A stretch of DNA of 64,000 nt, from the NCBI RefSeq assembly GCF_016808335.1, contig NC_053143.1:53475441-53539440 (forward strand), written 5' to 3'. Both the position numbers and the translations under genes were made by a program. Positions within the stretch are counted from its first letter, which is position 1. Each line of letters starts with the position of its first letter. This document shows, piece by piece, positions 45,101 through 55,380 of this stretch. Source of the DNA: Panicum virgatum. Taxonomy: Eukaryota > Streptophyta > Magnoliopsida > Poales > Poaceae. The notes under the pieces are model-generated. The model saw only the letters and a list, made by a program, of their open reading frames with translations. It was not told the DNA's origin and ran no database searches.

Positions 45101-48100
45101 GCCGGCTACCACCAGGTGCGCGTCCACCCGGATGACATCGAGAAGACGGCGTTCCGCACCCACCACGGCCACTTCGAGTTCCTAGTGATGCCATTCGGCC
45201 TCACTAACGTGCCGGCCACATTCCAGAGCTTGATGAACGCTGTGCTTCGCCCCTTCCTCCGTAAGTGCGTCTTGGTGTTCTTCGATGACATCCTCATCTA
45301 CAGCTTATCCTGGACGGAGCACCTCCAGCACCTACGCGCCGTCCTCACCGTCCTGCGCGACAACAAGCTCTGCGTCAAGCGTTCCAAGTGCGCCTTCGCC
45401 ACCACCTCGGTCGTGTACTTGGGGCATGTGATCTCCTCGTCAGGCGTGGCCATGGATGGGGACAAGGTCGCTGCGGCTGCAACATGGCCGCAGCCGACGT
45501 CCGCGCGCTACGGGGCTTCCTCGGCCTCGCCGGCTACTATAGGCGCTTCATCAAGGACTTCGGTACTATCGCGGCGCCCCTGACGCAGCTGCTGCGCAAG
45601 GAGGGTTTTTCGTGGACCGCCGACGCCACGACGGCGTTCCGAGCGCTCCAGGCAGCGCTGTCCATGGCGCCGGTCCTACAGGTTCCCGACTACACCAAGC
45701 CCTTCATGGTGGACTGCGACGCCTCGGGGACGGGGTTTGGCGCCGTCCTGCACCAGGGTGCCGGACCCCTGGCCTTCTTCAGCAAGCCGTTCGCCGCTCG
45801 CCATCTGAAGGTGGCCGCCTATGAGTGCGAGTTGATCGGGCTCGTGCAGGCTGTCCGACATTGGCGGCCGTACCTATGGGGGCGTCGCTTTGTGGTCCGC
45901 ACAGACCACTACGCCCTCAAATATATGCTGGATCAGCGCCTCTCGACAGTTCCTCAACATCAGTGGATTAGTAAGTTATTCGGCTTTGATTTTGCAGTGG
46001 AGTACAGGCCGGGGCGCCTGAACACGGTCGCGGACGCTCTGTCCCGCCGTGCACCAGAGGAGCCGCACTCGGCCATGCTCTCGGGGCCGACGTTCGCGCT
46101 GTACGACGACCTACGGCACGAGCTGCAGGAGGACGACCGGCTCCGCCACCTCCGCAACTCCATCGTCGCAGCCCATGGCGCTCCCTGGAGGCTCGACACC
46201 GGCCTCATCCTCTGCGGCACCCGCGTCTACGTGCCGCCCACCTCGCGCGCCTTGGCGGAGGTCCTCCAGCTCGCTCACACGGCGGGGCACGAAGGTGTGC
46301 AGCGCACGCTGCAGAGGCTGTGCCGCGACTTCGCCGTCGACCACGACCGCGCCGTGGTGCGCGACTTCGTCCGCGCGTGCTCCACCTATCAACGGAACAA
46401 GACGGAGGCGCTCCACCCCGCCGGTCTCCTCCAGCCGCTCGACGTGCCGTCGCAGATTTGGGCTGACATCGCCATGGACTTTGTGGAGGGTCTTCCCAAG
46501 GTCAACGGCAAGAGCGTCATTCTCACAGTGGTTGATCGGTTTTCGAAGTACGCTCACTTCATTCCGCTCGGCCACCCCTACACGGCGTCATCCGTTGCTC
46601 GCGCCTTCTTCACCGACATCGTCCGGCTACATGGGATGCCCGAGTCCATCGTCAGCGATCGTGATCCCGTGTTCACTGGACACGTCTGGCGTGATCTATT
46701 CAAGATGGCGGGCGTCAAGCCCCGCATGAGCACCGCGTTTCACCCCCAGACGGATGGCCAGTCCGAGGCGGCGAACAAGGCGATCGCCATGTACCTCCGC
46801 TGCATCACGGGAGATCGTCCTCGCGCTTGGCTCGAGTGGCTTCCATGGGCCGAGTACTGCTACAACACGGCCTTCCACTCCGCCTTGCGCGCGACACCGT
46901 TCCAGGTGGTCTACGGCCGGCCGCCGCCAGCCCTCCTTCCATATGAGCCGTCTTCGTCGCGCACGGCCACGGTGGACACTCTCTTGCAGGATCGAGATGC
47001 CTTCCTCGCCAACGTCCGTGACTGTCTGCTGCAGGCGCAGTCCTACGCCAAGCGCTACTACGACGCACATCATCGACCCCTGGAGTTCGACGTCAGCCCG
47101 TGGGTCTAGCTGCGGCTCCTCCACCGCCCCGCTCAGACCTTGGCTCCCGGCGCGCGTGGGAAGCTGGGCCCGCGCTATGCCGGGCCTTTCCAGGTGCTGG
47201 AACGCGTCGGCGACGTCGCCTACCGCCTGCAACTTCCGGACGGCGCCCGCATTCACAACGTCTTCCATGTCGGCGTCCTCAAGCTGTTCCATGGTACACC
47301 GCCGACATCTACACCGGCTCTGCCTCCTCTTCAGCAGGGACGTCTACTCCACGCGCCAGAACGGGTCCTGCGCTCTCAACTACGCCGTGGTGCTTGGCAC
47401 GTTCTTGTTCTTTGGGCGGGCCTGCCCGAGAGCGAGGCGACGTGGGAGCCCGTGGACGCCATGCGCGAGGCCTTTCCCGACTTCCAGCTCGAGGACGAGC
47501 TGTTTCCGGAGGGAGGGAGAGATGTTATGGTCGGCGTCACGTATGAGAGAAGGAGGCCGCGACGTGGCTAAGAGCGCGGCCAGGGGCGCGCACCAGCTCT
47601 GGATTCCAGCGATCGGTTGAGTAATTGTAGGAGATGATTTGTTTCCTTGTTAGATGGTTTGTTGCCTAGTTTGTTACCATGTGCCTATGAGGCCTAAACT
47701 TGTGGTCAATGGATAAACCAGCTGGAGATTGAGATCAATCTCTCCCGCTCTCTCTGTCTTCCACGCATCGCACCCACACGCCCACGCTGGACGCCGGGCA
47801 ACCGATCGGCGTCCAGCAGCGCCGCCGATTACTTCCTTCGCAGCCGCTACGCCTCTGACAGTCTACCTCATGCATCTCTAACTAAGGCTTCTGTAATCCT
47901 AAATTATATTGAACGGAACCATAAAGTATTGGACAAAAAGCAGTCATATGTTGAACAGAACCCTAAAGCACCACTTAAAATCTGTTTTGCTTCTGTGAAT
48001 CCTTCACTGTTTATAACTGCTTGTGGTAGTTGTTTGGAAAATAACACGTCATTTATAATGTGAACCTCCCCCAAGAGGGAGGTGCTGTTGAGTAAAAATC

Positions 48101-49027
48101 TGTTATAAAAGCTTATGAATTAACTCAACCTGTCATATAAGAAGCAACTTTCAAAGCTCAGCAAGACAAAGGAAAAATTGAACAGGGGGCAGGGTTATGA
48201 ATTCCGACCAAGAAGGAAAAACTGAACAGGGTTTGGGGTTATGAATTCCGACCAAGATCCGATGGTCATTGATAATTAACAGAGGGGTTGCAATTTCAGG
48301 AAAAGAGTAAAAAAAAAAATGAGTAAGCTCTAAAGGTTATATGAAGACTAGGAGGTTATTTGCAGATTTAGAGATATTGTGGACTAGGGGTTTATTATGT
48401 CTATGCGCAAGTGACCGCATGGGGGTAACCCTTATTGGTATCCATCCACTCCTTTGCCTATTTCATGACTGGTGGTGATAGCTAACATCCGTAAGACGCT
48501 TACTGAAAGTTGGAACAGAAAAAAGGGAATCGTATGGTGAGGAATTCACTGAAGTCTTAACTAATGTGTGCGGAATAGTGTAATCAAACTTTTGAGTTTT
48601 TGTTGCCAAATTTCCCTTTGGCTAGTTTATGCACAAAACAGAGTACCTTGACAACACTAGGAAACTGCCAGACAAGCAAATGGAACTGCATTGCAAATAA
48701 AAGTAGATATTTGTGTGTCAGGAAGGTTTACATGTATAGTAGCATTATCATTCAGCAGCTACAAAAAAAAAAAAAAAAATCAAAAGGTCTTTGCTGAAGC
48801 TTACTTTCTTTGGCTTAAATGCTTGAGGTGTTTTTCAATTTTGTGTAGTCATGGCCATACATCACTTGAAATGAGATGTCGTGTATAAAAATTGGAAATG
48901 GAGAATTGATGTGATTGTGAGAATGCACTTTTGCTGATTTGCAATGCATTCATTTTTCAGCCATTCTTTTGGAGTTCATGAAGTGGACGAATGGGATCAG
49001 CTTGCTGACACGTGCTGTATCTTTTGA
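39122..49027 (+). CDS. Unknown protein with 42-residue tandem repeats, four exons, 676 aa
   Basis: I do not recognise this protein. Exons: 39122-39224, 39422-39489, 39649-41441 and 48961-49027; junctions are GT-AG, phases agree, and the total is 677 codons. The N-terminal 90 residues (TVFLETTLGTRIVVSFPAG, then a joined VKLDGSWFQLTDSMPVRAAF) look like a compact beta-rich domain and could be ubiquitin-like; that is inference. Residues of exon 3 then carry six to seven copies of an acidic 42-residue repeat. A charged, Ser-rich region follows, then a basic patch FRRRHKRIVVRKVPISKAIK. The last exon adds HSFGVHEVDEWDQLADTCCI, F and stop. The basic patch may be a nuclear signal. Intron 3 is 7.5 kb and contains a chromovirus in the same orientation; if intron 3 were retained, translation would stop three bases past the exon, costing only 22 residues. 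Confidence 0.75.
39964..40800 (+). repeat. 126 bp tandem repeat coding a 42-residue unit
   Basis: Six full and one partial unit follow the pattern HASGQLEDGITMPQESSDID / LATGDNGTPLANQEDKPQEC. The middle four units are the closest to each other and one lacks a single Glu codon. The unit is acidic and low in hydrophobic residues, suggesting a disordered, possibly binding-site array. Confidence 0.92.
41442..42632. other. Left part of intron 3 of the unknown gene
   Basis: AT-rich intron DNA with a CAC microsatellite at 42201-42225. The stretch near 41935-42430 is a diverged relative of 48525-48750 on the other side of the chromovirus (shared aggaaggtttacatgt and gtagtagcatt-type blocks). No exon seen. 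Confidence 0.55.
42633..43027 (+). repeat. 5' LTR of the Reina-like element
   Basis: Runs from TGCTATGGTCGGCGTCACG to CTCTGACA. It retains two blocks (near 42690-42712 and 42957-42993) that are missing from the 3' LTR. Confidence 0.93.
43031..43041 (+). promoter_or_regulatory. Primer-binding site, initiator tRNA-Met type
   Basis: TGGTATCAGGG lies three bases after the 5' LTR and matches the 3' end complement of plant initiator tRNA-Met apart from the last bases. Confidence 0.75.
43042..47522 (+). pseudogene. Degenerate gag-pol-chromodomain of the Reina-like element
   Basis: Gag starts at 43042 (MSSSMPASSVDATTT) and has in-frame TAG at 43648 and 44101; the zinc knuckle CFNCDEQYVRGHKC lies near 44170. 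The protease motif LLDSGS near 44388 is followed by a deletion and frame change. Another frame change lies near 44590. Reverse transcriptase (FCVDYRALNECTVKDKFPIP, FFDDILIYS near 45282-45305) changes frame again near 45480. RNase H (VDCDASGTGFGAVLHQ), the integrase zinc region (H-H-C-C, about 46276-46395) and catalytic core (HPQTDGQSEAANK) then run uninterrupted to a TAG at 47107. A C-terminal chromodomain (VLWAGLPESEATWEPVDAMR, about 47350-47490) ends the frame. The copy cannot make a continuous polyprotein. Confidence 0.92.
47523..47860 (+). repeat. 3' LTR of the Reina-like element
   Basis: Runs from TGTTATGGTCGGCGTCACG to CTCTGACA and is followed by the target duplication gtcta. Confidence 0.93.
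47861..48960. other. Right part of intron 3 of the unknown gene
   Basis: AT-rich intron DNA. A direct repeat of about 43 bp lies at 48172-48258 (gaaaaactgaacagg ... gggttatgaattccgaccaag twice). An A-run of 17 bases sits near 48763. The acceptor catttttcag ends at 48960. Confidence 0.6.
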
Positions 49028-49782
49028 TTCGAATCCAAGTTAAGGAAATATTTAATTACTCTTCTTGTTTCTTCAGGTGTTAATATTATCTCACCTGGAT
49101 GATTTTGCACAAGAACAGGTTGCTGAGAAAGCTGAGGACAATTGAGAGAAAATGGCAAATGGTTTTGAGTATAACCATGCATCTGAACCAGTGCATTAGT
49201 GAGTGTTTCATCAAGTAACAGTTGGAACCTGAGTTGTACCCAAGTTGTATTCAAATGGTTGTACGTGTAGCATGGTCACCAAGAAGCTCAATAGCATCTG
49301 CCCCTCTAAACTCATGATCCAATGGTGTAGTTCATTAGGTTATTTAAGGTATAATTCCAATTTCTGATGAACTTCTTACTACGGTCATTCAAGACCATGG
49401 TATAAGATGCTCAATTGCTCATCATGGCTGACTTATGGAGCTTGATGCAACTTAAACAATCTATATTTAGCTGGAATGTCCTCATCGGTTTATTGCTGTA
49501 TCAATTTTATGTCAACCTGATTTTGTTCATGAACTTCCTTCTAGGATTTTTTTGGCAACTGTTTTGTACTGATAGATATCTGGTAAATCTCTGTATTACA
49601 TACATCACTGTGAGTTCTTGCAAAGAAACTTACAACACGCTGATGCAAGTGCTTATGCTGTAGAAACCGAAGAAGCCCACTCAGGTCTGCTGGCATAGGA
49701 TATTCTTCAGTCATCACCATAGATCATTCATTTATTCTCGTGCTCTGTCCTGCGTGTTGCCCACTTTTTACAGCTCTCTAAA
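49028..49782. other. Downstream flank of the unknown gene
   Basis: Presumably 3' UTR then intergenic AT-rich DNA. No further exon or RNA gene was recognised. Confidence 0.4.
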
Positions 49783-50479
49783 TTAATTGCATCATATATT
49801 ACAGAATTATCTAGAAGAACTAGAACATTGCGCGGCGTTGCCGCGCAGAAATATGCCCTCCAGTTCAGTTTTATTTTAAGAAATTGAACTGCAAAAAGTC
49901 CAGGGGGATTTTCGTAAAATTGGTAGACTGCGCGGGTTATTTGGTAAATTAGGCGTCGACGGAGTACCGGTCGATTACTGTAAAGTTCAAGGGGTTTTTC
50001 ATAAAATTGATGAACTTCAGAATCATTTTAACAAAGTCTAGGGTTTTTTTTACAAAATTCACGGAGTACGGCACGGTTACTAAAAGTTCAGAGATTTTTT
50101 TCGTAAAGTAAGGCTCCACGAAGTCCAAGGGGTTTTCCATTAAATTGATGGACTCCGTGTTTATTTTAACAAAGCTCGAGGTTTTTTTTTGCAAAATTTA
50201 TGTCTCTATCTATTCCTGACCGTCAGATCGCAATCCGACGGCCGATGTTTTCCGGCCTACGTGGTCCATCTCCCTGGCGAGGACCGCGACGCAGTTTCAG
50301 TAAAGAAAGATGTGTGCTGGAATTAATACTGCAACAGAAACATAATAAGCATAAAACCGTTACAAGGAAAAAAAATCTGGCACATCTCTCTAAATTAATT
50401 GCATCATATATTACAGAATTATCTAAACGAATGTGTACTGGAATTAATACTGCAATGGGAACATAATAAGCATAAAACC
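49783..50479. repeat. Tandem duplication, first copy interrupted by a Helitron
   Basis: Block A (ctctctaaattaattgcatc ... attatct, about 39 bp) and block B (ggaattaatactgcaa ... aataagcataaaacc, about 50 bp) occur as A, Helitron, B in the first copy (49783-50357) and as A directly followed by B in the second (50386-50479). The second copy is therefore the pre-insertion state. Confidence 0.9.
49820..50310 (-). mobile_element. Non-autonomous Helitron (491 bp) with an adjacent empty site
   Basis: Read on the minus strand it begins TCTTTCTTTACTG at 50310 and ends with a hairpin (ctgcgcggcaacgccgcgca) and CTAG at 49820. Flanks are A (49819) and T (50311). Joining the flanks matches the uninterrupted neighbour copy (tctaaacgaatgtgtactgg near 50420), confirming insertion between A and T. 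The interior repeats phrases like aaagtycaaggggtttttc and aattgatgaactc. Confidence 0.88.
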
Positions 50480-52024
50480 ACAGGTAATTTCATCTATGGG
50501 ACACAATGTTGTCAGAATCTTGATTTTGGATCGGAGCAGAAATGGTCCCCACTGGATGGGCCATAGAATGAATTAGCCATGTATTCCAAGAGAAATATGA
50601 GTGTTGTTTGATTATCTGGGACTTGTGAGGATGAAAACATTATATGGTCTGATGTAGTAGATGCACTGAATGGAAACGCTCCACTTCACAGATCAATGTA
50701 TCACGTCGAAACTCTGCCATTTGAATTGGCCAATGTGTACTCTTTTCCTTTTTTTTTGTTCTTTCTTTTAGTTTGCTCTCTGCTGGTACGGACTTCCAGC
50801 TTGGTGTACAGTTCTTGGTCCCTGTTTAGTTCCCAAAAATTTTCTACAGTACCCATCACATCGAATGTTCGGACACATGCATGGAGCATTAAATACAGTT
50901 GAAAAAAATAACTAATTACACAGTTTAACTGATTAGCACGAGATGAATCTTTTAAGTCTAATTAGTCCATGATTGGACATTATTTGTCAAGTAACAACGA
51001 AATGTGCTACAGTGTTGTTGAAAAGTTGTTGGTCTTGGTACTGTAGCATAGCACCGGCCATTTTATAAAAAACAAAACTTATTGCTACTACATGCACTTC
51101 TTGAACAAGCAGGCTACAAATCTAAACCCAGAGTGCATACTAGCTTCCATTTCTAAAAACAAATATTCTCAATAAAAGAGAGGTGATGCAATAGTCCACT
51201 CTAGAAAGTTTCTCATATTTTTATATAAAAGAATCCACTCTAGAAGCTTGAATTAAGCCTTACTACTAAAAGAGAAGTGTTTATTTTCTCTTTTTAGTAG
51301 ATTATCCTATCCAAATCCTAGCAAACAGCGGGAATTTTGTACACGACATGAAAAAAAAAGGTTCGTTCTCTAGAATATTGTACCCATTGCCATTGATTTT
51401 GCATGGTGGACACCGTGAATATGTGATTTTGCCTGCAGGCACTGTGTGGTGTCCTATAGACAGTTTGCGAAAACGCGTGAGTTTTTATTTTGTCTCTGGG
51501 ACATCGAACAAAGCCGTGATATACAATGAACATGCATCTTGCACACCTACATTGTTTATTTACTTTACATCCAGTTTTGTTCTAATGTGTTCATCAATAT
51601 TAGAGATGTGATATACTACAGATATGATGAAATCTTTTGTTTATTCATAGAAAATATTACGATTCGACAAGGTCATGATGGATATTTAGTTTATGCTAGA
51701 GATAGGATATGCTAGTGGTACGGCATTGCGCAGTCCTAGTCTCTTATACTTATTTATTGAGTATTTTATTTTCTCTTGAGTATTCCATTTTCTCCTTTTG
51801 TAGTATTCAATAGCAGGCTAGGGATAGGAGATGGATATGTTTTCTCATTGTAAATATTATAAATCTTCAGACGTGATAGATATAGTAGTAGCTAGCAAAT
51901 CTTTATGTTCATGTTTTATTTATTCCACTACAACAAAACAGGAAAAATATCTTCACTATATAAAGGAACCATGTGCTTGAGAATGTTTCACATATGTTGT
52001 ATTGTCTCTCCTTTGATAAGGAGG
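50480..52024. other. Intergenic region before the neprosin pseudogene
   Basis: AT-rich DNA with a MITE at about 50819-51055 and a short hairpin near 51262-51302 (actaaaagagaa ... ttctctttttagta). No exon or RNA gene was recognised. Confidence 0.4.
50819..51055. mobile_element. MITE-like repeat, reverse-oriented relative of 1876-2105
   Basis: Shares gtctaattagtccatgattgg, ggacattatttgtcaagtaac and atgcatggagcattaaat with the repeat in the TMEM205-like intron, but on the other strand. The end ccctgtttagttcc is of the common grass MITE type. Confidence 0.7.
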
Positions 52025-52126
52025 ATGGCTGGACTAGGTATAAGCTTCCACATTCTCGTACTGTATGTCAGTCTACTTATTCATCAAATTCAAGGAAGCA
52101 GACTTCTTCCTATCAATCCTGATGTT

Positions 52127-52777
52127 GAGCATCTCCAAGAGTTCCCTAAACCAGGTTGGCATCTTGATTTTTTTAGCAAATGAAAAAAAAAAACAGTCTC
52201 CAACAATTTGACATTTTTGGTAACTTGGCAAAATCTTCCACTTCCACGAGCATATATGCGCGCGGAGCAACTTGGCATCCCAGCTTTTTGGCGTCGCCGC
52301 GATTCACGGCGCGCTCTCCCGCGCGTGCGAGGAAACACCCTGCTGCTCCACTTTGATTGGCCGGCAGATGGGATAGGGAACACCCTGCTGCTCGTTCCCT
52401 GCTGCTCGCCGAGCTGATCAGATAGCAACAGCACTTTCAGCTCATCATTGCCTGCCGCATGTACTTTCAGCAATGATTACTTCAATTCAATCAAAAAAAT
52501 TAACAGATGCACTTGATTATATATAACAATGCACGGAGTTGCTAATATAAATCTGGCGACGCCGCGGAGATCTAGCGGAGGTGTCACACGTGAAGAGAAA
52601 CGGCGGCGGCCGGAAAAAAATGCACGGGACAAACAGCCAACTGATTTTTGTGTTTGCCAAGTCAAAATTGCCAAGCTATTGGAGATGGGCATTTTTTTCC
52701 ACTTGGCAGAACTTTTAGGGAGTTGGCAAAATGCTATTTTTTACCAAGTGAATTATACCAAACACTTGGAGATGCTC
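52127..52777. mobile_element. MITE (about 650 bp) inserted in exon 1 of the neprosin pseudogene
   Basis: Ends GAGCATCTCCAAGAG and CTTGGAGATGCTC are inverted repeats, the same terminus as the Tourist-like MITE at 24432. Subterminal ggttggcatcttgatttttt / cacttggcagaact-type blocks also pair loosely. The middle is GC-rich (52290-52400 and 52555-52620) with a local repeat of caccctgctgctc. The flanking 3-mers (gtt, gta) do not match exactly. Confidence 0.72.
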
Positions 52778-53713
52778 GTACTATGCCATATACAATTCTG
52801 TAGCAGTTTATTTCCATAGATCTTATTACTTTTCTACACATGCATAATACAAAAAGAAACATAAAAAAATCATTTTTCATACACACCAACATTGGAGTCA
52901 TCTCCATTCAGATGTGGAAGGGGCAACATTTGCCATCAGAAGCGGGCAAGGACAAATCATATGTGAGTTCCTTTGATTTCTACCTCCGAATTCGTTTAAC
53001 TAGCGAGTTAGTTCGGCCTCGCAGTCGTGACTGGCAAGTTCAATACTCTTTGCATGTTTTGTAGTTTGCCGTGCATAAGACAAATACCGGCAGCTACTTC
53101 GGAATGGTGGCTACAATGGATGTGTACGGATACAGTCCTAGTGACGGCCAAGCGAGTGTGGCAGCAATTTGGATTGGCAATGACGATGGTGATAACTCAG
53201 ACCTTGATTCAATTGCTGTGGGATGGGAAGTAAGCTGTTGTCCTTTACAACATGCTCTAGCTTCCCTTCAGTTTTATTATTATATGACCATACCCTTGAG
53301 AAAATTTTGGCATTTAATAACTAGACATCTTGTGTGTTTTTATATATGTAGGTTTTCCCAGGTCAATACGGAGATTCACTTACCCACTTCTACACGGAAT
53401 GGACGGTATGTTAATTTCTCCCTTTGGGCTGAAAAGATATGTAGCCGCACCCATCTGTATAGTAATGGAGCTTGCATTGATCACATATAAAGACACATGT
53501 GACCATAGAACTTGTGTTTATACAGAGAGATGCGTATCGAAGTACAGGGTGCCATAACATGAAGTGTCCAGGTTTCCAGCGTGTGAGTGGATCCGAAATA
53601 GCTCCTGGTGCCGTCATACAACCAGTCTCGGATGTTAACGGTTCCCAGCAAAAAATCACAATTAAAGTGCTGAAGGTAAAAATGTTCTCAAGTAATCATT
53701 ATGCATGTTTATT

Positions 53714-53835
53714 TACTCCCTCCTTCCAAATTATAGGTCGCTTTGATTTTTCTAGGTGCATTGCTTTTATTACACATCTAGACATACACTTTATTTAGTA
53801 CATAGTAAAATCTACAGAGTTTGAAATGGAGGAAG
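53714..53835. mobile_element. Small Stowaway-like MITE in a neprosin-pseudogene intron
   Basis: Left end TACTCCCTCCTTCCAAATTA and right end TTTGAAATGGAGGAAGTA are inverted repeats with TA at each edge. It lies in the intron between 53676 and 53919. Confidence 0.7.
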
Positions 53836-54250
53836 TAAGTTATAAAGTCTAATATGCATATCATAACATATGATTAGTACTTCACTTTATTCAGTTATTC
53901 TCCTTGTTCAAAATGGCAGGACCCGTCAACAGGGGATTGGTGGATTCACTATGGCTTCAACGGTCCACCCAAGCCTGTGGGGTTTTACCCTGCAAATCTC
54001 TTTGACACCTTGAACAAAAAGGCAACTGTCATTGCGTTTGGGGGCGCTGTTAACGTAGTGACAAGCCACACTACCCATGGGCAGTGGATCCTTTCCTTCA
54101 GGCGGAGCTGCAACACTGAGTAGCATTTCATTAATCCAAGGAGATGGCAGGATCACACCAATTAATGTGGGCACAACTACAATAGTGACCAGGAGTAGCT
54201 GTTACTCCGCTACGCCTATTAGTGGTGGAATGTTCTCCTATGGAGGGCCT

Positions 54251-54413
54251 GGAGGCTGCTCTGCTGCACAAGAAGTTTGATAGATTTTAATTTGATGCAA
54301 ATAATGAACCATCGATGTGGTACAGTACTGATTATATATCATGCGAAACTGGTGATAATATAAAAATAATGATATGTCGATCTTATTAATCAACACTACT
54401 ACAAAATTTTATT
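54251..54413. repeat. 3' flank segment duplicated at 55233-55380
   Basis: From ggaggctgctctgctgcaca through the CACTACTACAAAATTTTATT end, this block recurs at 55233-55380 in direct orientation with a few differences. It joins the last codons and 3' flank of the neprosin pseudogene to a CACTA-type terminus. Confidence 0.85.
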
Positions 54414-55232
54414 TAGTGTGACCTTTTTAAAAGCCCTCGGAGGTGGATAGATAAAAAACCGCTTCGGTTAATGGCCAGCATTATCCGAGGCGGTCACTTT
54501 TTATTAACCGAGTCGGTTATAGAAATCCGCCTCGCAAAGTTGATTAACCGAGGCTGTTGTTCTACCGCAAACACCTCGGTTAAACGATTAACAGAGGCGG
54601 GCACCCTATAGAATCCGCTTCGGAAAATATCTGAGGCCCAAAGTGGCTCAAAAAGCTCATTACCAGGTTTCGTATATATAGCTGAGTTAGGGTTTGGAAC
54701 TCTCGTCTCTTTTCTTTTCTCCTCTCCATCCCTCACAAATGCCAAGCGTCGCCGCTCTCTCACACTCCTCTCCCTCCCTCACTCCTGTCCTGGTGGTGGC
54801 GGCAGAGTGGCCCGGAGCCGCGTCGGCGCGGCACCCCGGAGCCGCGGCAGGCGCGCTGACCCAGAGCCGCGGCGGGCACGACGGCAGAGCGTGGCAGACC
54901 GGATGCGGCGGGGTGGCGGAACGGCAGCCCAGGACGCAGAGTGGCGACAAAACAGCGGCCCGGGACTCGGCGAGGCGCGGAGCAGCGCGGCGGCGGCCTG
55001 GAGCCGTGGCGGCAGAGCACGGTGGCAAAATGCACCTCCAGCCACCGACGCCACGCCACCTCTGGCCCACGACGGCGGCCGCGCCCCCTCCCTCCATCGC
55101 GCTCCTGCTCCAAGCGGTCGGCGGGCGAGACGGATCCGGTGGCGCTAGGGGCGGATCCGGCGGCGGGCGGGGCCGATCTGGTGGCGCGGGGAGCAGATGC
55201 GGCGGCGGGCAAGGCAGATTTGGTGGCGCGGT
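54394..55232 (+). mobile_element. CACTA-like transposon end with captured-looking GC-rich DNA
   Basis: The terminus CACTACTACAAAATTT at 54394 is of the CACTA (CMC) type. Subterminal repeats based on aaccgaggcgg / ccgcctcggttaa follow up to about 54600, as in grass CACTA elements. A TATA-like tatatatag lies at about 54673 and a GC-rich, multi-frame-open region at 54780-55225. No transposase was seen and the second end was not found; a second copy of the same terminus begins at 55361. Confidence 0.65.
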
Positions 55233-55380
55233 GGAGGCTGCTCTGCTGCACAAGAAGTTTGATAGATTTTAATTTGTTGCAAATAATGAACCATCGATGT
55301 GGAACAGTACTGATTATCATGCGAAACTGATGATAATATAATAATAATGATATGAATCAACACTACTACAAAATTTTATT
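55233..55380. repeat. Second copy of the 54251-54413 segment
   Basis: Same order as the first copy: the pseudogene's last codons, its 3' flank and a CACTACTACAAAATTTTATT end at 55361. The two copies bracket the GC-rich CACTA interior. Confidence 0.85.

Larger units (their letters stand above)
42633..47860 (+). mobile_element. Reina-like chromovirus (Ty3/gypsy), complete but mutated
   Basis: A 5.2 kb LTR retrotransposon inside intron 3 of the unknown gene, in the same orientation as the gene. LTRs are 42633-43027 and 47523-47860, both TG...CTGACA. The target duplication gtcta (42628-42632 and 47861-47865) is perfect. A primer-binding site (tggtatcaggg) follows the 5' LTR. Short LTRs, small size and a chromodomain after integrase suggest the Reina clade. 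About 10 substitutions, all transitions, separate the LTRs over roughly 338 aligned bases; the 3' LTR also lacks 22 bp and 35 bp blocks. Confidence 0.95.
52025..54280 (+). pseudogene. Neprosin-family (DUF239) pseudogene
   Basis: Relatives are secreted proteins with an activation peptide followed by a neprosin domain, a glutamic peptidase fold. Exon 1 (from 52025, MAGLGISFHILVLYVSLLIH, then QGSRLLPINPDV) has the signal peptide and the first residues of the activation peptide and is cut at 52126 by a MITE. The exons for the rest of the activation peptide are not seen. Later pieces: up to 52962 (GVISIQMWKGQHLPSEAGKD), 53065-53229 (MDVYGYSPSDGQASVAAIWI), 53352-53405 (VFPGQYGDSLTHFYTEWT), 53526-53675 (GCHNMKCPGFQRV) and from 53920 (DPSTGDWWIHYGFNGPPKPV). 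Splice sites and phases of these exons remain good. Near 54070-54078 the frame shifts: the conserved end (MGSGSFPSGGAATLS) is readable only in another frame, to 54280. The GGE-type Glu of the family appears as Ala (AFGGAV). Exon loss plus frameshift makes it a pseudogene. Confidence 0.82.

Noticed and set aside
52127..52183. Continuation of the neprosin exon as EHLQEFPKPGWHLDFFSK
   Set aside because: These codons are the MITE terminus (GAGCATCTCCAAGAG), not gene sequence.
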